Shown: positions 51,901 through 56,724 of the stretch, piece by piece | How positions within the stretch are numbered: position 1 is the first letter of the stretch | Layout of the letters: every line of letters starts with the position of its first letter | Source: Glossina fuscipes | Lineage: Eukaryota; Arthropoda; Insecta; Diptera; Glossinidae | Direction: 5' to 3' | Assembly (NCBI RefSeq): GCF_014805625.2 | Contig: NW_023998427.1 | Span: 2,546,092 to 2,610,091, forward strand | Length of the DNA stretch: 64,000 nucleotides | Made by a program: the position numbers and the translations under genes | Notes under the pieces: generated by a model | What the model saw: only the letters and a program-made list of their open reading frames with translations | Databases searched by the model: none | Told to the model about the DNA's origin: nothing

Positions 51901-54851
51901 GGGACGCGCCATTCTTTTTAACGATAAGGTAACATTTATAATAAAGAGGTTTACCTGATTTTAGTTAATACATGAAATCCAGTCTGAAAATTTATTACGC
52001 TTGCTGAGTAGATTTTCTTTCATTTGCACAACATACGAACAAGTTTCAGATTCTAAGAATGTTACGGATCGAACACGATCGGTTCGGGATTTCCACCCCT
52101 TAAATTTGTATTTCATAATAACTTCGGTACGATGTTCCCCTTCGGAGTGATAAAATTGATGTACAATAAATATGAAACGGACTTTACATGCGTTCCTTTA
52201 CATTATCCTAATCGAGTACTTATTTAAGTCGAAACCAGAATTAATTCAATTTCAATTGAAACGGTGCATTAAAATCTTTATGGTGTAGTGAATGAGGCAA
52301 TAAAGGCCGCTACTCAAAAGATATATAGTTTCCAAGACAGTCAAACATACATTTGGACTTTGTAAGATGTACATGTTTTCGATAACCAGAATTGGAATAA
52401 ATCAACCACTTCGATACTCTCATAGACAGAAAAAGCGAATTAGAGAGCAAATATTTTGCGTAGATGTGTTTTTAAGCTCTAAGGCACTATATGGAACAAA
52501 ATGCCAAAGAAGGTGATAAGTCTGTTATAGGCATGTCCCTAATTTCAAAAAATTATATATGCATATATATGAACATATATACGTATTTGTAGTTGGAAAT
52601 GTAATTAGATATGAATCAAGAAGCATTTGTTAATATTTGCTATAAAAAATAAGACTTATTTAAATGTTTTATTTGTAGGCAGTAAGTTCCCAAGCCCTGT
52701 CACAATTCAATCATATTAACTCCTTTATTTAATGAATGTGTAAGATTTGTACATAGATATATATAGATATATATGTATAGATGTATATAGATATATATAT
52801 GTATATATATATATATGTACAAAAAAATTTTAACTGAGATGACTTCTATACATATAAGTGGCTTATCTTTATACAAAGCCACTGCATATATGAAACACAC
52901 ACGTAAATGCAACTATCGGAAGGCATCTCATAAATTTTGCAAAATTCCATTGACTGACTATTCGCTAAGCATTCCCAACCGAAAAGCAAACAAAACAATA
53001 AGTGAACAGATATACGAGCACAAACCGCAGCAACAATCAAAACACATCCAGAAGTTTGATCAAAGAAAAGCAAAAACCAGTCTTTAAAAAGAACAAAATA
53101 TTAAATGGAATTTTTCATGCTAGATAACTTCATATGTTGATTAAGATTGCCATTAAATTTACGAGAATACGCCTAAATATACGGGAGAATATGTATTTTT
53201 GATACTTACTTTTGCATTCGTTGGCATCAGTGTCTGTCGCTCGTCCCCATGGCCGATCAAAATAAAAGGGTTTACATCTTTCACATTCCGGGCCAGCTGT
53301 ATTGTGCTTACATGCGCACGTCATTGTCAGTTTGCCATGTATAGAAATGTCTGCCTTAGTAGCTGTAGAACGACCAAGATTAGCTCCATCATCACCCGTG
53401 TCGCTTATACCGCCATCCCCATAATCAGATTGCAAAGCATCATTAGAACTAACAAAAGCTATACATTCGGAGGCATGGCCATTGCATTTACAACGACCGC
53501 CGACCGCAAAATCGGAAACGGCGTAATGTTGCGACATAGCGAACAAATCTTCAACACTAGGGATTGATGTGCGCTTATCAAAGTCTATGGATGAAGTTTT
53601 TTGCTGATATTTTTGGCGTTTCACATCCACAATACTTTTAAGGGTCGTCGAAATCGTAGATGTCATAGGTGCCGCTATAGTTGTAGTGGTTAAAGTTGTT
53701 AGAGCCGAAGGTTTACTTTTGTACAGATTTTCATAGGTTAGAGGTTTATGTTTATAGTTGGAACGTTTAGGCTTATCTAACAGGGTACCATCATTGGCAT
53801 AATCTAAATCGATATCGTCGTCCAATTCAAGGTGCTTCTTTGGTTCAATATAATCATCCAAGCCATCATCGTACGCTACACTGTCATTATCATTAGCTTT
53901 ATAATCATATTCTTCATTTTCTTCTTCTTCATCATTCTCCTCTTCTTGACTGCTGGTCAACTCGTCATCAAAACTACTATCATCCGCTTTGCCCTCATTA
54001 TAAGCAGCACGAATTAATGTTTGCTTAGGTGGCTCTAGACGATGGAATATTACTCGAATGTCGGTAGCAGTGACCCAATCTTGCAAGACTAACGAAGCAT
54101 CCAAATCATTAGCCGAAGGTCGACCTTCCAATGTATTGAAAGCAAAACGGTTTCCGTTGCTGTTTTGATTGGAATTCATGCAACGAGCTTCTTGTTCATT
54201 AAACTTGCTAATTTTAGCTCGATCAGGTCTGCCGTAAAACTTTTGACACTGCGAACTGTAGAATTGAAACGGTTGCCAAGTTTGACCGAAATCGGAACTT
54301 TTATAAATGGCCAAGGAATCAGGCTTAGGTGATTTGGGACAAAACGATAAGCTAACATAGGTTATCTCGTACTTTTTACCCAATGATAAAGTTAAAGTTA
54401 TATTATCGGGTGGTGCGTTATCCAAGTCATTAGGTACAGGAACTGCTGCGGAACGCCAGCAAGTCACATTATTCGGATTGTTCAAATCTGTGAGAGCGCT
54501 GGACAAAAAGCGCATATCAATATGCGAACTATCGCACATGCGACACTCGTCGACTGAACCATCGCGTTTCAATTCACAATAGCGTTCGGGTTGATAAGCA
54601 CCGCAAGTACTTGATGCGACAACTGGATTACCATAGGCAGCGTTAACAAAACTAGGTAAACATTTACGTGATTTGCCCTCATAATAACAAGGATCATTGG
54701 AATTCGAGTTAGATGACTTAGTTAAAGTGACATTAACCAAACCCAAAAGCAGCCAGCAAAAGAACAATAGCTTCTTTTTAAATTTCATAGCGGAACCCAA
54801 AATTCTTAATACAATTGGAATTAAACTAGAGGAGCGATTTGTTAGCGCCAT
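15132..54851 (-). CDS. Netrin (secreted axon-guidance ligand), complete, seven coding exons
   Basis: Netrins are secreted laminin-related cues bound by Frazzled/DCC and UNC-5 receptors at the ventral midline, on muscles and elsewhere. Joining 54851-53210, 22180-21992, 16623-16474, 16144-16055, 15897-15832, 15647-15416 and 15273-15132 gives 2511 bases, or 836 codons plus TGA. Every junction has GT/AG ends and matching phase (five of phase 1, the last of phase 2). Domain order: signal peptide (about 23-44), laminin N-terminal domain VI (about 53-275), acidic/Thr-rich insert (about 280-440), three laminin-EGF modules (about 443-660), linker (661-690), NTR domain (691-836) with a basic tail. At 836 residues it is larger than vertebrate netrins (about 600) and than the Drosophila proteins as I recall them (NetA 727, NetB 793). 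The acidic insert makes me favour a NetB-like paralogue, but this is not proven. Confidence 0.96.
15416..15647 (-). CDS. Netrin coding exon 6 (core of NTR domain)
   Basis: Preceded by GATGCAG and followed by GTAAGC. It encodes residues 713-789, starting [10 protein letters not shown] and ending with [12 protein letters not shown], the conserved Cys-x-Cys-Pro segment of the netrin C domain. Confidence 0.95.
15663..15795. repeat. TA-rich minisatellite in netrin intron 5
   Basis: Two near-identical units of about 28 bases built from ACATATATATATATAATAT-type sequence, followed by more (TA)n. It fills most of the 184-base intron between exons 5 and 6. Confidence 0.85.
15832..15897 (-). CDS. Netrin coding exon 5 (start of NTR domain)
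   Basis: A 66-base exon flanked by ACAG and GTATGT. It encodes [18 protein letters not shown], the Cys-containing start of the netrin C domain. It is too short to stand out without the splice context. Confidence 0.93.
16055..16144 (-). CDS. Netrin coding exon 4 (linker before NTR domain)
   Basis: A 90-base exon encoding [10 protein letters not shown]...EEMKK, the poorly conserved hinge between the EGF modules and the NTR domain. The donor is GTAAG. The acceptor is ACTAG with no clear pyrimidine tract. Instead, a (GAT/GAC)n repeat lies just upstream. It is the only AG that fits, because an in-frame TGA closes the frame further up. Confidence 0.88.
16162..16210. repeat. (ATC/GTC)n trinucleotide microsatellite
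   Basis: About 16 ATC, GTC and ACC triplets, placed about 20 bases upstream (in transcription direction) of the netrin exon 4 acceptor. Confidence 0.95.
16474..16623 (-). CDS. Netrin coding exon 3 (third laminin-EGF module)
   Basis: A 150-base exon after CTTTAG and before GTAAGT. It encodes [32 protein letters not shown] and CARGYQQTR, the complete third EGF-like module with its eight-Cys spacing, and ends in PCI. The + strand open frame here is its antisense shadow. Confidence 0.96.
16945..17825 (+). repeat. Dispersed repeat family B, full-length copy 1
   Basis: About 880 bases, starting near TTATATTCGGTCGCGGCCGA with a CCATCACCTTTACCC block. It includes two internal related blocks with AATGCTTACGATAGATACTA and a later ACAGATATTACACAGACGGG, and ends with a CTTCGGTGATGAATATAAAAA block. 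It matches 24458-25330 block for block. The 3' end abuts retrotransposon sequence at about 17825. Confidence 0.75.
17826..18690 (+). mobile_element. Non-LTR retrotransposon remnant (3' part of reverse transcriptase ORF)
   Basis: A decayed copy in several frames. Recognisable pieces in order: [13 protein letters not shown] (about 17896-17935), QTALAGM (about 18100-18120), DEMRRIYES (about 18362-18390), FLTGHGCFR (about 18505-18533), then [18 protein letters not shown] (18570-18623), a C-x2-C-x8-H-x4-C motif. These are the C-terminal hallmarks of R1/LOA/I-type non-LTR elements. Stops and frameshifts interrupt the copy, and the region upstream (catalytic YxDD) is missing. The 5' truncation and its junction with family B suggest insertion into that repeat, followed by long decay. 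Confidence 0.85.
18770..19940. other. Intronic sequence, nothing recognised
   Basis: AT-rich part of netrin intron 2. The frames at 19124-19357 and 19516-19707 (+) show no motif or codon pattern that would support a gene. Confidence 0.5.
19950..20430 (-). repeat. Dipteran dispersed repeat fused to family A core
   Basis: Starts with TATACCCACCACTGACGGAA. It continues with GACGCTATAAAGTGCATACA and ATTTTCGATCAGCATGAAG, wording common in repeats of many flies. It then joins a family A core in reverse orientation (AACGGGATTTGTCCTTGGAC, a CGACAGGCGGACAGACGAG run, CTATCTCAATTCCTGTGG). Confidence 0.6.
20640..21900. other. Intronic sequence, nothing recognised
   Basis: Part of netrin intron 2 without a supportable feature. 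A T run of about 24 bases sits at 21931-21954, close to exon 2. Confidence 0.5.
21992..22180 (-). CDS. Netrin coding exon 2 (second laminin-EGF module)
   Basis: A 189-base exon after TTTCAG and before GTAAGT. It encodes [27 protein letters not shown] and [12 protein letters not shown], the most conserved stretch of netrins (second EGF module, implicated in receptor binding). The Met codon spans the junction with exon 1 (phase 1). The frame that runs on in both directions past the splice sites is intronic. Confidence 0.97.
22190..23265. other. Intronic sequence, little recognised
   Basis: A short block at 22350-22400 (TAGTCGAGCATGGTCCATCC...CTACGCTGCTCTTATC) recurs with changes at about 23855-23900, so both are repeat-derived. 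The frames at 22494-22814 (+) and 22628-22891 (-) are unsupported. Confidence 0.5.
23270..23620 (-). repeat. Dispersed repeat family A copy
   Basis: Reverse orientation: CATAAGGGCGCTTTTTCGTA, GGGAAAATGTGATCGGATCC, GCGACTTGTAGGTTAAAAAC, and a final ATGCGACAAATGGTGTAAAG. The usual GACGGACAGAC run is degraded. Confidence 0.65.
23855..24235 (-). repeat. Dispersed repeat family A related copy
   Basis: Shares a GAAACATTGCAATTTTTC and AATAGGGCGCTATATAGAGA block with 35560-35620, followed by a GAAAGACAGACGGATAAG run. Confidence 0.55.
24458..25326 (+). repeat. Dispersed repeat family B, full-length copy 2
   Basis: Begins ACAAGTAAGAAAGTGAAATT with an ACACCCATCACCGTTACC block. It has two internal blocks (AATGCTTACCACAAATACTA; AATGCTTACAACAGACATTA) each followed by GGACAGACGG-type runs. 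It ends CATCCTTCGGTGACAGGTAT and AAAAAC. It is collinear with 16945-17825. A family A copy starts exactly at its end. Open frames inside (24975-25355) are by-products. Confidence 0.8.
25325..25645 (-). repeat. Dispersed repeat family A, apparently full length
   Basis: Begins ACAAGTAAGAACACTATAGT, continues with TAAGGCCTAATATGAGAAGC and the CAGACAGACGGCCAGACAAG run, and ends ATCAAGTGGTGTTAAGTATA followed by A bases. This copy defines the family's two ends best. Confidence 0.8.
25650..26420. other. Intronic sequence, nothing recognised
   Basis: No supportable gene. Small open frames at 25934-26122 (-) and 25995-26213 (+) overlap each other on opposite strands. Confidence 0.5.
26425..26720 (+). 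repeat. Dispersed repeat family B, 5' fragment
   Basis: Begins ACAAGTAAGAAAATTATATT and TATACACGTCACCTTTATAT, then a block corresponding to family B's AAACCGAGACGTTCTTACTC. The 3' half is missing. Confidence 0.65.
27000..27310 (+). repeat. Dispersed repeat family A copy
   Basis: Contains TTTGGTGCAAGGACGAATGC, GAGCGATCGGACCGCTTTTG and the terminal GGTGGTGTAGGGTATTTAAT with GGCCGTGGGGCC. Confidence 0.75.
27311..29145. other. Intronic sequence, little recognised
   Basis: A block at 27455-27520 (GGAGTTATAGTCTAATATCT...) resembles 44835-44890 and is probably a small repeat. Frames at 27503-27718, 27753-27947 and 28341-28673 (-) show no motif. Confidence 0.5.
29150..29485 (+). mobile_element. Mauritiana-type mariner transposase, N-terminal fragment (decayed)
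   Basis: The reading shifts between frames: [17 protein letters not shown] followed by [10 protein letters not shown] matches the start of Mos1-type transposases (HTH region). A later [13 protein letters not shown] and [11 protein letters not shown] corresponds to their linker between HTH motifs. Stops and frameshifts show long inactivity. The C-terminal part resumes at about 30855. Confidence 0.75.
29486..30325. other. Sequence splitting the mauritiana-type element, nothing recognised
   Basis: AT-rich, with (TA)n-like tracts near 30240-30310. Together with the family A copy at 30330-30590 it separates the two transposase fragments by about 1.4 kb. Confidence 0.45.
30330..30590 (+). repeat. 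Dispersed repeat family A copy
   Basis: Contains TACCGTCTTCCACTTGTAAT, AGGGTGTACTAAGTTTGTGC and GGATGTATGTAACACCCAAA, then a degraded core. Confidence 0.7.
30855..31420 (+). mobile_element. Mauritiana-type mariner transposase, C-terminal two thirds (decayed)
   Basis: Pieces in order: [20 protein letters not shown] followed by [14 protein letters not shown] (about 30940-31030), [10 protein letters not shown] (about 31120-31150), then [14 protein letters not shown] and MGHTIAEQ (31199-31285), and IYKLPDKL near the end. They align in order with the catalytic domain of Mos1-like transposases. The third catalytic motif (normally YSPDLAPSDYH) is altered, and frameshifts occur around 31060-31190. 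With 29150-29485 this is one element split by later insertions. Confidence 0.85.
31660..32020 (+). repeat. Dispersed repeat family A copy
   Basis: Contains ATACAGCACCCAGAAGAACT, GTCCGCCTGTTTGCC, CAAGGACAAACGCTATTGGA and a terminal GAGGTGTGTAGGGTACTTAA. Confidence 0.75.
32021..33535. other. Intronic sequence, nothing recognised
   Basis: No supportable gene. The frame at 32017-32283 (-) has no motif. Confidence 0.5.
33540..34080 (+). repeat. Two family A copies in tandem (first truncated)
   Basis: Copy one (33540-33700) runs from CCCTACACCACCTTTAGTAC to GTCTGTCCATCTATC. Copy two (about 33705-34080) restarts with TATATCCTACATCATTAGCA and runs through the core to GTATTAAGGCAAGTGTTGTA and the terminal TTATACCACTACAATGC. 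One copy appears to have inserted into another. Confidence 0.75.
34090..35415. other. Intronic sequence, nothing recognised
   Basis: A (TA)n tract at 34184-34216 and an A run at 34372-34388. No supportable gene. Confidence 0.5.
35420..35845 (-). repeat. Dispersed repeat family A copy
   Basis: Reverse orientation: AATAGGGCGTTATATGGGGA, a GACGGACGGACAGGC run, CTTCTGCGTGCTACGTACGT and a terminal CAACTTGTGCAAGGTATAAA. Confidence 0.75.
35850..38140. other. Intronic sequence, nothing recognised
   Basis: No supportable gene. Frames at 35904-36167, 37100-37285 and 37773-37955 show no domain. Confidence 0.5.
38145..38305 (-). other. Exon-like segment of unknown origin
   Basis: On the - strand, a long pyrimidine tract (TTTCTGTTTATCCGTTTAG) ends in AG. 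It is followed by an open stretch reading [19 protein letters not shown] and then [19 protein letters not shown], up to a weak donor (GTAAAA near 38145). Codon third positions look more G/C-rich than the surrounding DNA. The other strand is open too. I do not recognise the protein. It could be an exon of a gene nested in the netrin intron, a retrotransposon piece or chance. Confidence 0.25.
38310..39825. other. Intronic sequence, little recognised
   Basis: A family A-like remnant with AGACGAATGGACGGGCAAAC lies at about 38600-38740. A short open stretch on the - strand (39614-39750, after GTTTGCAG) reads [14 protein letters not shown] but has no recognisable family. Confidence 0.4.
39830..39990 (-). 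mobile_element. Mariner-like transposase, C-terminal scrap
   Basis: The - strand gives [14 protein letters not shown], then a one-base frameshift and IGSDGQW. This is the RDGIxxLxxRWxKVIxxDGxYF pattern at the end of mariner transposases. The homologous scrap at 63600-63760 is better preserved. Confidence 0.6.
40450..40640 (-). repeat. Dispersed repeat family A copy (degraded)
   Basis: Contains AAACAGACAAACAGATATGA and a terminal ACGAATGTGGTGTTGCCCTT. Confidence 0.5.
40645..43495. other. Intronic sequence, nothing recognised
   Basis: A (TA)n tract at 42068-42103 and a (TTA)n tract at about 42464-42492. The 60-codon frame at 42709-42891 (+) has an even amino-acid mix but no splice context or domain. 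Confidence 0.5.
43500..43865 (-). mobile_element. Non-LTR retrotransposon fragment (endonuclease to reverse transcriptase linker)
   Basis: On the - strand, [13 protein letters not shown] (about 43513-43555) is the characteristic PWWN segment that follows the endonuclease in R1/jockey-type elements. Upstream lies a shifted frame ([19 protein letters not shown]). The GC content is clearly higher than in the flanks. Stops and frameshifts make it non-coding. It may or may not come from the same family as 17826-18690. Confidence 0.65.
43870..45385. other. Intronic sequence, little recognised
   Basis: A (TA)n-like tract at 44666-44693. A small repeat block at 44835-44890 also occurs at 27455-27520. 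No supportable gene. Confidence 0.5.
45390..45660 (+). repeat. Dispersed repeat family A copy
   Basis: Contains GAGTACATTAGGTTTGTGCG, TTTTGCGTTCAACCCACAGG and ATGAAATGTGATACGCCGAC. Confidence 0.7.
45661..48955. other. Intronic sequence, nothing recognised
   Basis: An (ATGA)n run at 47178-47209 and a short TGCCTGTCTGCCCATCAAG scrap of family A near 47665. The overlapping open frames at 47619-48008 (+) and 47774-48088 (-) have no recognisable domain. Confidence 0.5.
47178..47209. repeat. (ATGA)n microsatellite
   Basis: About eight tetranucleotide units. Confidence 0.95.
48959..49102 (-). repeat. tRNA-derived SINE, copy 2
   Basis: On the - strand, the tRNA head reads CTGAGTGGCCGAGTAGAC (A-box-like, Ser/Leu type). 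The B-box part is missing. The body ends CTCTGGCTAAATTT, followed by a perfect (AAT)n tail of about 36 bases (48959-48994). It lies head-to-tail with copy 3. Confidence 0.8.
49103..49266 (-). repeat. tRNA-derived SINE, copy 3
   Basis: The - strand starts CAGCTGAGCGGTCGAGTAGG (A-box-like). It continues with AAGAATCTCGACTAACAAAT, a degraded B-box zone and the same body (GACTTTAGTCTTTGAATTTA). Its tail side abuts the head of copy 2. Confidence 0.8.
49480..49800 (+). repeat. Dispersed repeat family A copy
   Basis: Contains CACTGACATGTTTTGGCTCA, AATGGTTCGGATCGGATCAC and TCGACCATTTTCCATACAAC. The end is replaced by transposase sequence. Confidence 0.7.
49805..50140 (+). mobile_element. Tc1/mariner-like transposase fragment (DDE core)
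   Basis: Frame pieces: [17 protein letters not shown] (about 49867-49918), DLDMG (about 50025-50040), then [17 protein letters not shown]. These correspond to the TVNxxRYRxMITxFLWP ... LDMDDxWFQQDGATCHTARE pattern of a transposase family found in many insects. One stop and a frameshift lie inside. The last catalytic region is absent. A relative lies at 62890-63300. Confidence 0.7.
50440..50850 (+). repeat. Dispersed repeat family A copy
   Basis: Contains TTTTGACCAAAGGACAGACA, GGAACGGCTCGGATCGGACC, TTTGTCCGTCTATCGGTCTG and a terminal CCATGTGCCACTATAATG. Confidence 0.8.
50855..53125. other. Intronic sequence, nothing recognised
   Basis: A (GAAA)n run at 51266-51297 and a TA-rich tract at 52754-52816. 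No supportable gene. Confidence 0.5.
51266..51297. repeat. (GAAA)n microsatellite
   Basis: About eight tetranucleotide units. Confidence 0.95.
53210..54851 (-). CDS. Netrin coding exon 1 (signal peptide, domain VI, acidic insert, first EGF module)
   Basis: One 1642-base exon encodes residues 1-547. After Met22 comes a clear signal peptide ([19 protein letters not shown]). Domain VI runs from about 53 ([20 protein letters not shown]) to about 275 ([12 protein letters not shown]). Residues 280-355 are very acidic, and 385-410 are Thr-rich. These lie where ordinary netrins have only a short loop before [20 protein letters not shown] (443-462). The first EGF module carries a second, Gly/Asp-rich insert (about 464-505) and closes with [15 protein letters not shown]. 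The donor is GTAAGT directly after 53210. Start: ATG at 54851 keeps the frame open, but the ATG at 54788 puts the signal peptide at the very N-terminus and is equally or more likely. The + strand frame 53199-53567 is antisense shadow. Confidence 0.97.
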
Positions 54852-56215
54852 TACCGCTAAATACTTTTCACTACGGCCTCAAAATTCTTGCATGAATAAA
54901 GTCATCGATAGAGTACACATATTCCAATCTTTTACGACTAAGCCGATTTCATGCAGTGACGACGGACTTTATATTAAATGACAACAGTGTACAAATTTCT
55001 ATCACACGCCTAAGTCTGTCTGCTAACGATATTCTGCACGCGACAATTGACTTGGAATTCCCTTATTTATTAATATAGATTTATATGCATATTTATATTT
55101 ATACCATTTGCGATCTCCCGGTTAATACTGATTAGGATAATTACGAGTTGGTTTCACCAGTGACGGTGAACTAATGGAATGTTGAACTAGTCTTCAGGTT
55201 AACATGTTGCTTTAGAAGCTTGATTGCATTAAAATATCCAAATGAGACGTCCGGGCAAATTCCGATTATGTATTCCGAATATGTATACTTGCGAATGAGT
55301 TCCGTTTTTCTGAAAACGCGTTTATTTGTTCATATTAATTTGCTGAAAGCAAAAAACAAAAAAGTAGCCTTTAAATCGACTCACAATTTATGAACTCAAA
55401 CACAAAACAAAAGCAGTCATCTAAATTCTTCCCGCTGTCTCCACGGTGCAAACTAGTCTTACTGTCTTAATGTTAAGTGCAACAATCGTACCCGGCAGAT
55501 TCACAAGCTTCTTCTCTCAATTCACATATTAAAGCACGGCAAGCACGGTGTGTTAAAATATCACCAAAGTTTAAAATTTCTTTCTTGCTTTTGCACTTTT
55601 AACAATAACGGCAACTCTTTAATTATGCATTGTAATTTCATTTAACATCTTTCATATTCACACTTATTTTTTCAAAAATAGAAATTCATATTTGTTGATG
55701 CTTTTTTGCATTAGCTAGCGACACTTATAATCTTCTTTGCTATTCCTAAGTATGATGGGAAAATTCGAAATGCAAGAAAACATAGACATTTGTTCGTTTG
55801 TTTGTTGTTTGTTTGTTTGTTTGTTTGGTTTGTTTTTTTCCTTTTTTCTTTTTTTTTTTTTTTTTAATTTTTTTTATTTATGGACTCTTAAATACAGCCA
55901 GCGACACTTTCGTGAAAGGTCCGCTAATATCAGCTGTTGCAGCTAACCTGTCGTGTTTAACACATACTGTTTGTAATTCAAGCATCAATAATTATTTTAG
56001 GTTATATTACATATTATGCGCTAACATTGTTATCGCAACTCTGCGGCTCTGCATTGTTTTCCAAGTATAATCTCGTGGTGAACTCATGTCATTAATACAC
56101 CACACTTCCGTATTCCGTTTAATTTAGGTTGCTGTGTTTTTACTTTTGCAAATAAACAATGGAAAAACAATAGACACACAACACACTCACGCATTCGTTT
56201 CATAAAATCGAGCGG
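54852..56215. other. Upstream of netrin coding start, likely 5' leader or regulatory DNA
   Basis: No coding frame is supported. TATTTAG at 54864-54858 on the - strand could be an acceptor, in which case an untranslated first exon lies further upstream. A (GTTT)n run at 55796-55832 and a T run follow. I could not place a promoter. Confidence 0.4.
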
Positions 56216-56302
56216 GTGCGTGTGAGTACGCGGAACGAAAAAACACTTAAAATATACGGCAGTTCCAGTTCCACATTCATCGAGAGTTCAATTAGTACTG
56301 AG

Positions 56303-56721
56303 ATGCGCTTCATCTTCAACATTTTATTGGTTTTATTGTGCACACATTTCGGTAATCTCTCCCTGTTCTCTACGTCTCTCTATTTTTCGTACATGCTATC
56401 AACCGTGGCACGTCTAACCCTCCTATAACACAGTATGCGTTTACATTTTTTAGCGATGAGAAGTTTAGGGATGTTATGGTACCTGATACGAATAATATTA
56501 CACGACAAAAACCGGGAAATAATCAGGTCGCTGAAAGTCAGCTTCCACTTTTATTTTCCGCCGTTTTTCCTAAAAAGCTGAATACAAACTTAAAGAAGAA
56601 TTTGATCATACGTCATTACACCTTAGGGCATGTGAAAATGAGGACCAATGAAATGCGTATACACGACCATACGCTTAATGAAAGCGATATGAAAGAACAC
56701 CAAATAGTTTCGAAGATTTAA
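56303..56721 (+). CDS. Candidate two-exon gene for a small secreted protein (unproven)
   Basis: Exon 1 (56303-56388) starts MRFIFNILLVLLCTHFGNL, a textbook signal peptide. A 65-base intron (56389-56453) begins GTACAT, contains the branch-point-like CTAAC at 56415-56419 and ends TTACATTTTTTAG. Exon 2 (56454-56721) continues in phase for about 89 codons, starting DEKFRDVMVPDTNN and ending HQIVSKI with a TAA stop. The total is about 117 residues, polar and His/Lys/Asn-rich, without Cys after the leader. I do not recognise a family. A better-looking donor (GGTAATC at 56352) would give a different frame that stops after about 43 codons. The frame is open upstream to an ATG at 56216, so the start is also uncertain. 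Chance cannot be excluded. Confidence 0.33.
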
Positions 56722-56724
56722 TTA

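Larger units (their letters stand above)
22181..53209 (-). other. Netrin intron 1, about 31 kb
   Basis: Bounded by GTAAGT directly after exon 1 and TTTCAG before exon 2. Phase 1 on both sides. It holds most of the repeats listed below and one exon-like candidate (38145-38305). A long first intron is common for genes with complex regulation and may house enhancers, but none can be identified here by eye. Confidence 0.93.

Noticed and set aside
53199..53567. 122-codon open frame on the + strand
   Set aside because: It lies antisense inside the well-supported netrin exon 1.
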